Shown piece after piece: positions 10,238-21,599 of a stretch of DNA of 64,000 bases. The stretch's first letter is position 1. Every line of letters begins with the position of its first letter. A program made the position numbers and the translations under genes. The notes below the pieces were generated by a model. That model saw only the letters and a program-made list of their open reading frames with translations. It was not told the origin of the DNA and made no database searches. This stretch comes from Ichthyophis bannanicus (taxonomy: Eukaryota; Chordata; Amphibia; Gymnophiona; Ichthyophiidae), in the NCBI GenBank assembly GCA_033557465.1, contig CM066035.1:916370235-916434234 (forward strand). Direction: 5' to 3'.

Positions 10238-10845
10238 CTATACAGATAGAAAAGGCGATGGTGAAAGCCAGAATGATGCTTGGGTGCATCGGGAGAGGAC
10301 TGACCAGCAGGAAGAAGGAGGTGATAGTGCCTTTGTATAAATCTTTGGTGAGACCTCATTTGGAGTATTGTGTGCAATTCTGGAGATGGCACTTTCAAAA
10401 ACATATAAACAGGATGGAGTCTGTTCAGAAGGTGGCTTCCAAAATGGTCCATGGTGTTAGTTAGAAACCATATGGGGGCAGACTTAAAGATCTTATTATG
10501 TATACTTTGGAGGAAAGGCGGGAACGAGGAGATGCGATATGCACAGAAGGATAGCCTCTTTCAAATGAAGGAAAGCTCTGCGATGAGAGGGCATAGGATG
10601 AAGGTGAAGGGTAGACTCAGGAGTAATATGCGTAAATATTTCTTTATGGAGAGAGTGGTAGATGTGTGGCATACTCTCCCACGGGAGGTAGTAGAGACAA
10701 GGACAGTATCTGAATTCAAGAAAGCATGAGGGCAACACAGAAGATCTCGAACAAAAAAAAGGGACTATAGTAGTTGGTATGGAAGGGCAGGCTGGATAGG
10801 CTATATGGTCTTTTTCTGCCATCATGTTTCTATGTTTTTATATTT
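10238..10845 (+). mobile_element. CR1 LINE (subfamily B), 3' portion after the LTR element
   Basis: Resumes the CR1 broken at 4155. A frame reads VKARMMLGCIGRGLTSRKKE and [13 protein letters not shown], then a degraded C-terminus reading MRKYFFMERVVD. The 3' UTR reads GGCTATATGGTCTTTTTCTG, ending in the ATGTTTCT-type tail of this subfamily. The same tail, inverted, starts the CR1-B copies at 16222 and 30543. Confidence 0.85.
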
Positions 10846-12992
10846 TCCTTCTCTTGGAAGCTGAGAAATTTTATAATAAGTGCCCTAGGTGGGTTGCCCA
10901 GAACAAGATTAGGACAGGTTTCCTTATATGCTCTTTCTCAGGGTTTGAGGGTGGGAAGCATGAATTTAACATCTCCCAGACAAAGGATCTGATATCTGGA
11001 ACTTCCATACCTTTTGGAATTCCAACTAATCTCAAATTCTACCTTTTGTCTCTATTTTCATGATCCTCTGCCTTTTCCTTTAGGAATATGATCTGTTTTG
11101 GTAGCTTTTAATCTCCCTCTCCTTCTCTTCCTGTTTGTCCTGCAGTTTACTTATCCTACTTTCGACTTTTATCTTCCGCAGCACCAAGGATTCATTCTTC
11201 AAATTTCCCTACCATCTTCTCCAAAATTTATTTTTTAGACTCCTAAATTTCACTGAGAAATATACTCAGGCTGCACTCCGAAATCCCCAAGTTTTCCTCT
11301 CCTTTGCTGCCATTCATGAAGGCTGATGGTAGTAGAAAATCAGTCCTGAAGTCTCTCTCAACAAGGATTATGCTTTATCTGTAGACATTTCCTTGATTGT
11401 TTTAGGTCCTTTCAGTTTTATGCTTTTTGGCACGTCTTTGTTGTTTCAGCAGATAATTCTCTCTTTATGGTGTTTAAAGCTAGAAATGATTAGGGGTATT
11501 TACAGTAGGAAGCTCCTCTGATGCCCAACTGCTTTTGCCAGCCATTAGATCATAAGTCCTTTGCAATGTTTTCTGAAGACAGGAGCTGAATTGGTTGATC
11601 ATAAAGAAAGGAAGCAGTGACAGTGAAAGAACCACAGCAAGAAGAGAGAGGACGAGAAGATTGGAGACTTGGATCAGACATGATGGGAGGCAGTGTATGC
11701 TGTATGGAAGTATAAATAAACTGCATTTTAAATTTATATTTTGTCCATGTACTGTGTTACACTATGTCATTGGAATGACGATGGTATAGGGTTTAACTGC
11801 TTTTACCTTTTTCATAACATGGCATTCCTTGATTTGATAATGTAGCCATACTTACATTAGTGCGATTGAGTGTGAAAAGGCACAGTGACATCACTTCAAT
11901 GATGAGACACTTTTCATATTGCTGAAAGGAGCATCATAGAACTGCTGGAAGAAGAAGGGGACATTTGAACATTTTGTCAGATAAATATGGCCTCTTGGAA
12001 GTCCTGTTTGGAATCCTTTTTTAAAGGATCCAGATAGGTGTAAGGCAGTCTTTAGTATATATGAGTTCTGCAGGGTTTGGGTGAAAATGATCATTGTCTT
12101 GAATCTTTTATGGTTGTGCATCCTGTGATAACCAATAACATCTTTATGTTAAAATCAGATGAGAGAAGATGAAACCTTACTCCACACATCCCCCCAAAAT
12201 CTAATTAAGATGAAGAGTACAGTATGGGGAGGAATTATGCTGCAGTCCCTACAGTGTATGTTGTGAAGACCACATATGCTTTCTCTCTTACTAATTCTCC
12301 CCAGAATATTTTAGTTCTACTGTTAAGTCTCCTTTTGAATAAAGAAAATACAGTTTTTTAAAAAATCCCAGAAGATCAGTTTCGTAGTTCAGAGTGTCGA
12401 ACAGCTGGTAATTTAAAAATACCATGCAGCAGTTTAGTGATTAATCTAGCTCTTTAAAATGCAGAGCCACCACTGGGGAGCATCTTTCAGCCCGTGCAGT
12501 TTATGGAAAGAAACATGTCCTATTTTCCATGACTGATCTCTTCTAAAAAGTGAGTTTATTCTGATGAGAGATGCCAGGTAGATTGCATTGGAAAGTAAAG
12601 TTTCTATGAACCTCTATGCAGTCATTATTTGCAGCAGTAGAGCAGATTGCTTCTGAGATCAAACTCTCTATTTAAACATGCTTTTGGGAATGCACCTTGC
12701 ACGCTGAATAAAAATATTTCCACTGTGGAAACAGCCCACTTTTAACCAATCAAAATAGGGCAATATTTTATTCAAGCAATTTTACCCGGGTAAATAACAG
12801 TTTATTCAAGCAAACAGCTTTCTATGTTTGGCTGGGTTCCTTTTCCTAAAGCCTGATGAGTTTCTGCATTTAAGGTGCAAAACAAACGCACGTTAAGTGA
12901 AAATCTCACTACTCGGAGCGTGGCAGTAACCCTTGCGCTAGTGCTAACAGCAAGTGCTCTCCTTGCCCATACTCCTCCCATTCCTCACCTCA
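10846..12992. other. No gene seen, 2.1 kb
   Basis: Moderately AT-rich sequence with only short open frames and no motif I recognise. This could be intronic or intergenic host DNA or ancient repeats. Confidence 0.5.
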
Positions 12993-13001
12993 TTGTGCCA
13001 T

Positions 13002-13719
13002 GGGAATGGGCCAACTCAGTGTGGGCCAAATCAGTGCAATAGTAAATCATCCAAAAAATTTTTATTAAGCTATCTGATAATTTCGGATTTGTCAAATGAA
13101 ATCTGGAATGTCCAAAGTATAATAGGAAAACATCAAAAAAGATGCTATCTGATAATTATGAGCTATGGCACACAAGTATTCTATAGGGCGTCTAGTCCCA
13201 TAATCTGACACAATCTTTGAAATACGTTGATCAGCTTTGCAGTATTTCCTCAACTTGGCTATCAAACAGATTCTACATAGATGGAGGAAAAAGAGAAGAT
13301 CAGCTACCATTTCCTCTCCTATATGGGTGACCGATGTAGCTGTCCTTGAACCAGTTGAGCAGAGGATGAAGTTCTTTGAGTAGGTGTCCTTCCAGAGCAG
13401 AAACATAATCTCCCAAGTCCGGGACAGGCACAAATGCTAAGGCCACAACCATTTTGGCTTTAAGGGCAAACTTAGTGTTTGTGTCACATTCTGGAACAGC
13501 ACCTATCAACGCCAAATGCTTCCTCATGTTCTGAACCAGGTGGAAGAAGTAGTCTTTTAAAGTTCACCCTTAAAACCAAAATGGACATTCCAGATTTCAT
13601 TTGACAAATCCAAATTTTTTTGACATTTCCAAATTTCACCTCATATATGTGACCAATAATGGATCTAGGACAACTCAGCGCGGCACACTGAGTTGGCCGC
13701 ACTGAGTTGGCCTAGACTC
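13002..13719 (-). mobile_element. Mutator-like (MULE) DNA transposon derivative, 718 bp
   Basis: It is flanked by an imperfect 9-bp duplication, TTGTGCCAT at 12993-13001 and TTGTGCCAA at 13720-13728. The ends share GGCCAACTCAGTG in inverted orientation. Further in, a perfect 30-bp inverted pair runs from GGATTTGTCAAATGAAATCT to the end of the matching GGAATGTCCA block, left near 13089 and right near 13590. Between them lies a minus-strand fragment of MULE transposase. Nine-base duplications are typical of Mutator-like elements. It reads as an internally deleted, non-autonomous copy. Confidence 0.68.
13310..13542 (-). pseudogene. MULE transposase fragment
   Basis: The translated segment contains NTKFALKAKMVVALAFVPV, then LLNWFKDSYIGHPYRR. 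These resemble the conserved block of animal MULE transposases in which FAL..KM..ALAFVP precedes an LL.YFE..YIG motif. Only about 75 residues remain. There is no DDE core and no start, so it is a relic inside the MULE derivative. Confidence 0.6.
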
Positions 13720-13741
13720 TTGTGCCAAGGCCTATTAGTGT

Positions 13742-13995
13742 TCATTTTACTACTACTACTACTACTATTGAGCATTTTTATAGTGCTACAAGTCGTACAC
13801 AGTGCTGCACAGACATGTAAGAGACAGTCCCTGTTCATCAGCGCTTACAATCTAATCAAGACAGACAACAGTAGGTGTAGACATGGGATACATCTAGGGT
13901 GAATGATAAGGAAACACAAGGAGATCAGATGAGTCAAGATCCAAAAGCAGCAGCGAAGAGGTGAGTTTTTAGACTAGATTTGAAAAGGGACAGAG
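13742..13995 (-). mobile_element. L2 LINE 3' end fragment
   Basis: On the minus strand it reads as an L2 C-terminal coding tail followed by AGATTGTAAGC and GTAGCACTATAAAAATG, and ends in TAGTAGTAGTAG. The same type of tail occurs on the plus strand at 49335-49745. Confidence 0.65.
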
Positions 13996-14130
13996 AAGGT
14001 ACCTGATGTACAGACTTTGGTAGTTACCATGTGGTCGCTGGCATGTTAGCACATTCGTTTTTCCAGCTGCCAGTTGAATGTGTTAAAACGCACATTAACT
14101 GTTCACCGGCCTGTAGTAAAAGGGCTCCTA
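13996..14130. repeat. Dispersed GTTACC/TTTTACTA-type repeat fragment
   Basis: Contains GTTACCATG and ends in TAGTAAAAGGGCTCC. Similar text, in the other orientation, appears near 15700-15800 (AGGAGCCTTTTACTAAAG) and 26755-26870 (GAGCCCTTTTACTAAAA). This suggests a dispersed, probably MITE-like family with the inverted end GGAGCCCTTTTACTA. The family is not identified. Confidence 0.35.
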
Positions 14131-14310
14131 TGTTTTTTATATGTAGAAAATATTCATGAGCTTGTTTTTCATATACAGTAGAATTAAAACATTTTGGGCC
14201 TGAGATTCAAAAGGATTTATATGAACAGGGAAGAATTTTCTATGAGCTGCATGAAAGATACATGCCACCGGTGCATTTAAATCATATAATTTCAGTGACT
14301 TATGGATGGG

Positions 14311-14520
14311 AGGAGTAGCCTAGTGGTTAGAACACTGGCTTGGTAACCAAGCAACCAGGGTTTGATTCCCACTAGCACTCCTTGTGGCCTTAGGCAAGTC
14401 ACCTAACCCTCCATTGCCTCGGAAGAAAGGCCTGGCAATCTACTTCCGGTGACACTGCCAAGAAAACCCAGGACAGCTTCTGGGTCGCCAGGAGTCAGGA
14501 CTGACTCGAAGGCACACATT
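14311..14520 (+). mobile_element. tRNA-derived SINE with RTE-like tail
   Basis: The head carries a pol III A box (TAGCCTAGTGG, 14316-14326) and a B box (GGGTTTGATTCCC, 14358-14370). The body reads CCTTGTGGCCTTAGGCAAGTC. The tail GGTCGCCAGGAGTCAGGACT resembles the 3' end of the RTE elements in this window, which could supply its replication enzymes. Related copies lie on the minus strand at 26884-33590 (split) and 44060-44256. Confidence 0.8.
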
Positions 14521-14971
14521 GCATTTGCATGCATGTTGATGGGCCTTTACATGCACACTTTAGCTGAATGCTATTCTAGAAGCATGCATATTAGGCCAAT
14601 GGTGCATACTTTCACCATGGGCATTCACATAGGTGGAACTTCAGCGGAGCATGAGTGGAGCACTCATTTACGCATATACTTTATAAAACATAAGGTATGT
14701 GTAGTTATTTATGCTAGCCATAGAACAGGTGTAAGTGATTGCGCCTAGATTTAACACACGTTTACCACTACTTACACCCCTTCATTATAAAGTATGTGCG
14801 TATTAGACTTTATAAAATAGATGCGATTGACACACGTTATCCTAGATGTGCCTTATAAAACTACCCTCTTACTGGGTGCTGATAAATGTACAAGTCCTCT
14901 GGCTGCCAAATTTATAATGCACTATTTGAATAGTGCCGGCAAAAATCCATCTAAGCAACTCAAGATTATCT

Positions 14972-15365
14972 GTATTGTTGTTGTTGTTAAGTGCTGTCCA
15001 GTCGGTGTCGACTCATGGCGACTCTCTGGATAGTTCTCCTAAACTGTGTTCGGTCTTCATTCAGGTGGCTCATTATTGACAAAGTGGCACCCATAGCTGC
15101 TGTTATTGTATCGATCCATCTCATTGCTGGCCTTCCTCTTTTGCGCTGACCACCTACCTTGCCAAGCATGATGTCTTTCTTTAATGATCTCTCTCTTCGC
15201 ATGATGTGTCCAAAGTATGAAAGTCTTGTCATCTGAGCTTCTAAGGAAAGCTTAGGTTTGATTTCCTCCAGTATTGACTGATCTGTTCTTTGGGCAGTTC
15301 ATGGGATACACAGTATTTGTTGCCAGCACCATAATTCAAAGGCATCAATTTTCTTCCTGTATAAT
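14972..15365 (-). mobile_element. RTE (BovB-like) LINE 3' end
   Basis: The minus-strand frame encodes SYFGHIMRRERSLKKDIMLG and GRPAMRWIDTITAAMG, the C-terminal region of RTE/BovB-type ORF2. The 3' end contains CGCCATGAGTCGACACC and finishes in a short CAA microsatellite, read as TTGTTG on the plus strand. It is 5' truncated. Confidence 0.82.
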
Positions 15366-15984
15366 TGGAAACATACAAAAGGTGAATAAATGTTGTAGAA
15401 AAATAAAACGTGAAAAATATTGTAGACCTGCTATGAAAGAAGCAAAAAGAACTATGTCCCTAGGAATTTTCTAGCTGGGTTCCTTGTAAGGGAAAACCAG
15501 GGGAGGAGCAAAGAGGTCCCAGAGGTCAAAACGTCCATGTCTTGGAGGGAAAGGTTCTTATGCTTTTTTCTTCCTCCCAAAAGCAGGCTTAATGCGCAAC
15601 AGTCAGGCCACGTGAAGGATGGGTCCCTAAGGCCTAATGTAGTCAGACTGCAAATGAAAAGAGGGTAAACTCCCAGTGGATGGGGATCTATCGTTGGCTA
15701 AGGAGCCTTTTACTAAAGTGTGCTGTATGGTTAATACGTGTTTTAGCTCATGGTAACTGTCTGTGCAGATTTGTGGTAACTGTTATCTCATTCACATGAC
15801 AGTTTTTTACGGTAACTGTATATCATGCGATGGAGGTGGCTGGAAAGGTTACAGAAGGAGAGCACAGTTAGTGTGGGGATAATTACTAGCTGTCAGTTCA
15901 CTAGTTTCTACCAGCTTAGTTTTGTGTGGGATTTTTTTTATTGTTTACCTACCCTTTGTTTACCTCCCCAGTTTTTATTTGTAA
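15366..15984. other. No gene seen
   Basis: No coding motif. The interval around 15700-15905 is rich in GGTAACTG repeats and resembles the dispersed family at 13996-14130. Confidence 0.45.
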
Positions 15985-16221
15985 TCTAACTATTCAAGGT
16001 GCGGTTGTACATGGAACGGTGCAGAGGCATAATATCATCTTTGGTTTTATTCTCCATTCCTTTCCTTATGATTCCTAGGATTCTAGTTGCTTTCTTGGCT
16101 GCTGTGACACACTGGGAGGAGGGTGTCAATGTCTTATCAATGATGATGCCTAAATCTTTTTCCTGGATGATGGTTTCTAATGTGGAAACTTGCATCATGT
16201 AACCGTAGTTTGGGTTGTTCA
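15985..16221 (-). mobile_element. CR1 LINE fragment (subfamily A)
   Basis: Minus-strand translation gives NNPNYGYMMQ, then EKDLGIIIDKTLTPSSQC and ILGIIRKGMENKTKD. These match the middle of the RT C-terminal region of the CR1 at 44976-47413. Its plus-strand right edge abuts the tail of a subfamily B CR1 at 16222. Confidence 0.8.
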
Positions 16222-17242
16222 TAGAAACATAGAAACATGATAGCAGAAAAAGACCACATGGCCTATCTAGTCTTCCCTTTCATATCAACTACAATAGTCC
16301 CCTTTTTATCTTTAGAGATCCTCTGTGTTTGTCCCATGCTTTTTTGAATTCAGATATTGTCCTTGTGTCCACCTCCTCCACTGGGAGACTATTCCATGCA
16401 TCTACCACTCTTTGTGTAAAGAAATATTTCCGCATATTACTCCTGAGTCTATCCCCTTTGTCTCTCATCCTATGTGCCCTCGTAGCAGAGCTTGCTTTCA
16501 ATTGAAAGAGACCCTTCTATGCATTTATGCCACAGAGATATTTAAACATGTCGATCATATCTCCTCTATCCTGCCTTTCATCTGAAGTATACATATTAAG
16601 ATCTTTAAGTCTGTTCTCATGATTCATAACAAAGACCACTAACCACTATAATAGCCACCCTCTGCACCGACTCCAACATGCCTATATCCTTCTGAAGGTG
16701 TGGTCTCCAGAATTGCACACAATACTCCAAATGAGGTCGCACCAGAGACTTATACAGAGGCATTATCACCTCCTTTTTTCTGCTGGCCATTCCTCTCCCT
16801 ATACACCCAAGCATCCTTCTGGGTTTCGCATTTGCCTTTTCTACCTGTTTAGCTACTTTAAGATTGTGAGACACAATTACGCCGAGGCCCCGCTCTTCTT
16901 TTGTGGACAGAAGTACCTCATCTCCTATACTGTACAGCTCCTTTGGATTTATGCAGCCTTAATGCATGACTCTACATTTTTTAGCATTAAATTTCAGATG
17001 CCATATTCTAGACCATTCTTCAAGTTTAGCTAGATCCCTCCTCATGTAATAGACTCCTTCCTTTGTGTCTACTCTATTGCAGATTTTGGTATTGTCTGCA
17101 AACAAGCAAACCTTACCCAACAGTTGTTCCGCAGTATCACTAACAAAGATGTTAAACTGAATCGGATCAAGGACAGATCCCTGTGGCACACCACTGGTAA
17201 CCTCCTTCTCTTCAGAGTGCACTCCATTTACCTGTACCCTTT
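16222..17242 (-). mobile_element. CR1 LINE (subfamily B), 5' truncated
   Basis: The 3' tail is at the left (AGAAACATAGAAACATGATA). Minus-strand frames follow in order: C-terminus (KYFFTQRVVDAWNSLPVEE), [13 protein letters not shown], then upstream LEEWSRIWHLKFNAKKC, LFADNTKICN (the FADD site changed to FADN) and VTSGVPQGS. Stops separate the pieces. It is truncated inside RT at about 17242, where L2 sequence starts. Confidence 0.85.
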
Positions 17243-17430
17243 GTCTTTATCTTTATTTGGTTTTTGATATGCCACTCTATGTTCAAGCACCAGAGTGGTT
17301 TACAATATACAAAACATAAAAGACTGCTTAAAGGAGAAAAGAATGCCATGGTATTGATAGGAAAGAGAAAGAAGAGTGAGAGAAAATGGGAAAGGACAGA
17401 AAGGGCAGAGAAGGAGGTGGGAGAGCCACC

Positions 17431-17625
17431 TCAGCATAGGGGGGGAAGAGGGAGATTAAATGCCAAGCAAAAAAGATGAGTTTTCAACATTGACTTGAAC
17501 TTAGTGAATGAGAGTTCAAGTCGCAGGTCCGGAGGGAGGGAGTTCCAAAGTTTGGGGCCGAGGAAGAAGAAAGCAGATTTGCGGGTAGACTCCAGGTGGG
17601 CTTGTGAGGGGGAGGGGAGGGACAT
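17431..17625 (-). pseudogene. L2 ORF C-terminal segment
   Basis: Encodes FFLGPKLWNSLPPDLRLE and FTKFKSMLKTHLF, the characteristic tail of L2-type ORF2. It is separated from the RT frame by frame changes. Confidence 0.7.
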
Positions 17626-17737
17626 ACGATTGGAGTGGATGAGCTAGAGTGAACACAGAGGGTTGTGGGGTTGAACCGGATCTGAGAGATATTGTGGAAT
17701 GCTGGTGTGTATAGCTTTGTGAACCAGAATTAGAATC

Positions 17738-18616
17738 TTATACTGTATGCGGAAGGCGACGGGGAGCTAATGGAGGGTGAATAAGAATTGGAGTGATGTG
17801 ATCGGTGCAGGAAGCATGGGTGGCAATGCATGCTGTAGTGTTCTGTAGGAGTTGCAATCTGCGTAACTGATACTGTGGTAGACCAGCAAGAGTGATATTG
17901 CAGCAATCTATACAGGAGATCACAAGAGAGAGCAGTAATGTGACCAGGGATTGGGTGGTGAGAAAGGGGCGGATGGCACGAATCTGATGCAGGGAGCAGA
18001 AAGAGTAGCATATGATGGAGGATACGTGGTTGTGGAATGATAAGATGGCATCTAGAGTGACACCGAGATAGCGCAAAGAAGGGACTAGGAGAATAGGGGA
18101 GGAGGGAAGTGAGGGAGCTAGGGAGGGAACGGGACTACCGAAAGTGAACCAGATGGCTAGTGTTTTATCAGGGTTAAGGTGGAGGAAGTTTGAAGACATC
18201 CAGGAGCTGACACAGGAGAGGCAGGTGTTAAGAGGGGAAATGTCAGGCATGGTGGGGCTGGTATGGTGTATAAGAAGGATTTTGTTGGTGTAATAATAAG
18301 TGGAGATTCCGTGCTGTTGTATCAGTAGAGTGAGAGGGGCCAGAAAAACATTAAAAAGGAGAGGGGCAAAGACGGAATCCTGGGTGACACCGCGGGGAAG
18401 GGGGATGGCTGGTGAGGTGGTAGAACCAGAGGAGACAGAGAAGGACCTGGAGACAAGAAAGGAGCAGAACCAGTGAAGGACAAAGCCGGTGATCCCAGCG
18501 TCACTGAGGTGCGTGAGGAGAGTGGAGTGATCAACTAAATCGAAGGCGGGGGACAGATCTAGTGAGACAGCTAGTGAAATAAGACTGCGATCATTAGAGA
18601 CGTGAAGTTCATTCAA
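17738..18616 (-). pseudogene. L2 reverse transcriptase domain, inactive
   Basis: An open frame of 292 residues. It contains the RT motif DLSPAFDLVDHSTLL (first catalytic Asp), a degenerate PRGVTQDSVFAPLLFNVFL (normally GVPQGS), and YYYTNK where L2 elements carry YADD, so the catalytic pair is lost. LRYLGVTLDAILSFHNHV and ITPILIHPPLAP follow as in L2 relatives. The frame is long but the enzyme cannot be active. Confidence 0.82.
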
Positions 18617-18707
18617 GAAAGGAGAATGGTCTCTGTGCTGTGACCGGGGCGAAAACCAGATTGGCGGGGGTGAATTGTGAGGATAGCGTCGAGATGAGAA
18701 GAGAGTT

Positions 18708-18838
18708 ATGCAAAGAACTACTCCCTAAAAGACATGGGAAGGGGTGCACCTACTCCTGCCATATTGCTGGGCAGACTAGATGGACCATACTGGTCTTTAT
18801 CTGCCGTCATTTACTATGTTACTATGTATGTTACTATG
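18708..18838 (+). mobile_element. CR1-type 3' tail inserted in L2
   Basis: Reads GGGCAGACTAGATGGACCAT, then GGTCTTTATCTGCCGTCA, and ends in repeated TTACTATG units. This is the tail of a third CR1 subfamily, also seen inverted at 41752-42080. It interrupts the L2 linker sequence. Confidence 0.7.
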
Positions 18839-19112
18839 ACCAGTTTTTCCAAAAGCTTGGAAAGAAAGAGGAGGTTGGAGATGGGGTGCTAGTATGCAGG
18901 GTTGGAAGGGTCCAGAGAGGGTTTTTTAAGGATGGGGTGAATCAGGGCATGCTTCCAAGGGGATGGGAAAGAGCCGGAAGACTGGAGTTAAAAATACTAA
19001 GGATAATAGGGAGGAGGGCCAGGGTGCGTTCAGAAAGCCAGTGAGTGGGGATGGGATCGAGTTGACATGTAGTTTTGTGGGAGGTGGAAGAGTCTTTTCA
19101 ATTCAGGGAGGG

Positions 19113-19980
19113 TTATAGGATGGAAAGAGGACCAATGGTGAGAAAGAGAAGAGCCCTCTGATACAAGGGTGGGAGGGAGGGGAAGGAAAGGGGGATTGAG
19201 AGAGAGGGGAGGGGGCAGGAGGGAAAAGTAAGACGAAGAGCGTGCACTTTGTCCCTGAAATGAGTGGCCAGAAGAGCAGGGTCCAGAGAGGGAGGTAAGG
19301 GAGCTTTGGAAATAGATGAATGAGGGGCTGAGAGGGTATGGAGAATAGTGTTAAGCTGGTGTGAGGAGATGGAGGAGGAAGAAATTAGATTAGCATAATA
19401 GGATTGCTTGGCGGCGTGAATGAGAGAGCGGTAATGGGCGTGGCAGAGGCGAAAGTGGGTCAAGGATTCTGGTGAAGGTTGCTTACGCCACAGGCGCTTG
19501 GCCTGGCGGAGGTAGGAGCGGTGTAAGAAAAGACCAAGTATGCTGTGTCGGTCGACTGGGGGAGGGGACTGGGTGGAGAGGGGCAAGGTTGTTGAGAGTA
19601 GAGAGCAGGATGGAGCAGGATGGACCTGGCTATCGGATGGAAGGGAGAAAAAGTCAGACGTGAAGAGCGTATCAGCCGAGGGAAATTGCAAGAGGGTATT
19701 GGGTCTGATGCGGCGTGCATGAACAAGGGGGCAGGGGCATTGTCCCTGAGAAGAGGAGGGGGGGGGGCAGGATTATGGAAAAGAAGAGGCAGAAGTGATC
19801 TGACCAGGGGACTGGGGATGCTGACAGGGCAGAGGGAACGAGAAGAGGGGCAGTGGGGGAGATCACCAAATCAAGGGTGTGACTGGCAGGGTGGGTGAGG
19901 AAATGGACATGTTGCTGTAGGGATAGGTCAGCGAGAAGTGTAATGAAAGAATTGTCATGCTGTTTGGACAATTTTTGCAT
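19113..19980 (-). pseudogene. L2 endonuclease end and linker
   Basis: Two overlapping minus-strand frames. The upstream one, 19672-19980, has DNSFITLLADLSLQQHV, then HTLDLVISP and WSDHF, as in the last part of the APE-type endonuclease. The downstream one, 19113-19691, is the arginine-rich linker before RT. The 5' end is truncated near 19985. Confidence 0.7.
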
Positions 19981-19989
19981 GTTCGCTAC

Positions 19990-21599
19990 TACTGTTTTCA
20001 GTGAATTAAATTGCTATCAGGTTTATTGTAATCCCCATTTCATTCAATAAAAGTGAAGTTTTGGTTACACCTTAGTGTATGCCATGGATTGTTTTGTAAG
20101 CTGGCAGAAGAGAGGAAGAAAGGAGTGGCGTATAGTGCAGATCTCTGAGTTGGTTGTACATAATCAGGGCCTTGGAGATAGTTTTGTCCCCTACCCTTTG
20201 GGACCCTAAAAAAATGCAAAAATTGGTCTGTAGCCCTGCAAATTTTCTTCACTACAAAAGAGAGTCCATCAGAAATGGTCTGCACCTGTGATCTTAAGAC
20301 TAGAGTCTACCCCATATGTGCCCTAAAAACCCAAAGACTATCACAGAAAACCACAAAAAAGAAGGCGGTACCAATGTGGTCTCACAAACGTATGCACAGC
20401 AGCACATTCTGAAAACAGAATATGATAGATAAGCATAATAAAGCTCATCTAGTCTGCCTAATATTCTTCTTGCTACAATGCCACAGACCCAATGTGTTGT
20501 TGAGTCTTCCTTTTCCTTCTTTTTAATCTGGGATTCTTTCAGAACTGCCCCATTAAAATCTATCACAGCCTATAAAACCTTAAGGTTCCAAACAACATGG
20601 TATAACACTACGAGAAATCTCTGTGAGGCAGAAAGCTTCCCCTGCTTCCAAATTCTAGTGAGCTCGATGTCCATTTAGAGCAACTGATCATATCTTGAAC
20701 ATCTTATTTTAATAGGTAAAACATCATTTTTAAAAATACGATTTGCCTCTGTAATGTTCATGGTCTCTTTTTCTGCTTGCCCATTTCTTCATTCGTTATA
20801 GAGCCTGAGTGTGAGGCAGCACCTACTTCATTTGCTGACATCAAGTCAGCAGTGCCATTTCCCATCTCAGTGGACAGACACCTTATCCTTGAACCTCGCA
20901 AATCTCCATTAGATATGAGCCATTAGAGCTTTGAGAAATCCATCAAAACTTCATTGTGCTTGAAAGGACTGTCGGTCTCCTTGCATTACCTGATTTACTT
21001 TCTCTCGACTGTGGTGCAGACAGGATTAGATACATTGCAAAGAACGGTTTGAGGCAACTACTGCATCACTCAAAACTAACAGTAAAATCCTGTAACAAGA
21101 AGCTTTATATAGTTCTTACTACAGAATCATATATGTTACTTAGATGTACTAATGAGTGGCCTTTCTTGGTCAATTAGATTTAGGCTGCAGAAATTGCATA
21201 TTTGAAAAAAAGATCAAAGTGTGGAAAATATGAGTGCATTTAACAAGTTTTATTATTTGGTAAAAATCATTGGTGTATACAGACAGAATACATGTGATAA
21301 GACCCAGCTAGTAAGCAGGTGCAGAAACGTGGGACTGGATGGGGATATATAAGCAATATTTTTTCTTCTCAAGAGTATTTCTGCTGAGACAAAGACAGAA
21401 CTGGTCTCTCTAGTAAGTTGGTAAGAACTTGCCCATTCTCTATGCTTTAGTCAGGAGAGATTGTTGACTTTGCCACCAATAAAACAGGCTCAGAAAGTGG
21501 TTACACCTTCTCATGTTTTTTCTATTGCCGGCCCCCAGCAATGAATGCTTTTCCTTATTTGAGGAATAATGCTGATTTTTTTTTTAGTTTTTAAAAAAT
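19990..21599. other. No gene seen, 1.6 kb
   Basis: Only short frames. A degenerate CR1-type tail motif (AGCTCATCTAGTCTGCCTAA) sits near 20445. The rest is unassigned. Confidence 0.45.

Larger units (their letters stand above)
4152..10241 (+). mobile_element. Gmr1-like Ty3/gypsy LTR retrotransposon, complete termini, RT-RNase H missing
   Basis: Two 1457-bp LTRs (4156-5612 and 8781-10237) start TGTAACAG and end CACGACA. They flank 3168 bp of internal sequence. The host CR1 is duplicated as CTAT on each side (4152-4155, 10238-10241); ACTAT is possible if the last LTR base is shared. The interior encodes a SCAN-like Gag with a zinc knuckle, an aspartic protease and an integrase, then runs into a purine tract and the 3' LTR. 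No reverse transcriptase or RNase H motif is present. Known Gmr1-like elements carry integrase ahead of RT, so the loss most likely lies between integrase and the 3' LTR. The near-identical LTRs argue for a recent insertion. Confidence 0.88.
17245..19985 (-). mobile_element. L2-clade LINE, large degenerate copy
   Basis: Minus-strand order is endonuclease end (19672-19980, with HPASHTLDLVISP and SDHF), linker (19113-19691, RLWRKQPSPESLTHFRLCHA), RT (17738-18616), C-terminus (17431-17625, KLWNSLPPDLRLE and KSMLKTHLF), and a 3' UTR reaching 17245. A short CR1-type tail has inserted at about 18708-18838. Frames are broken and the RT active site is altered. It abuts a CR1-B fragment on the left. 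Confidence 0.85.

Noticed and set aside
14449..14748. 99-codon frame after the SINE
   Set aside because: It starts inside the SINE tail and shows no conserved motif.
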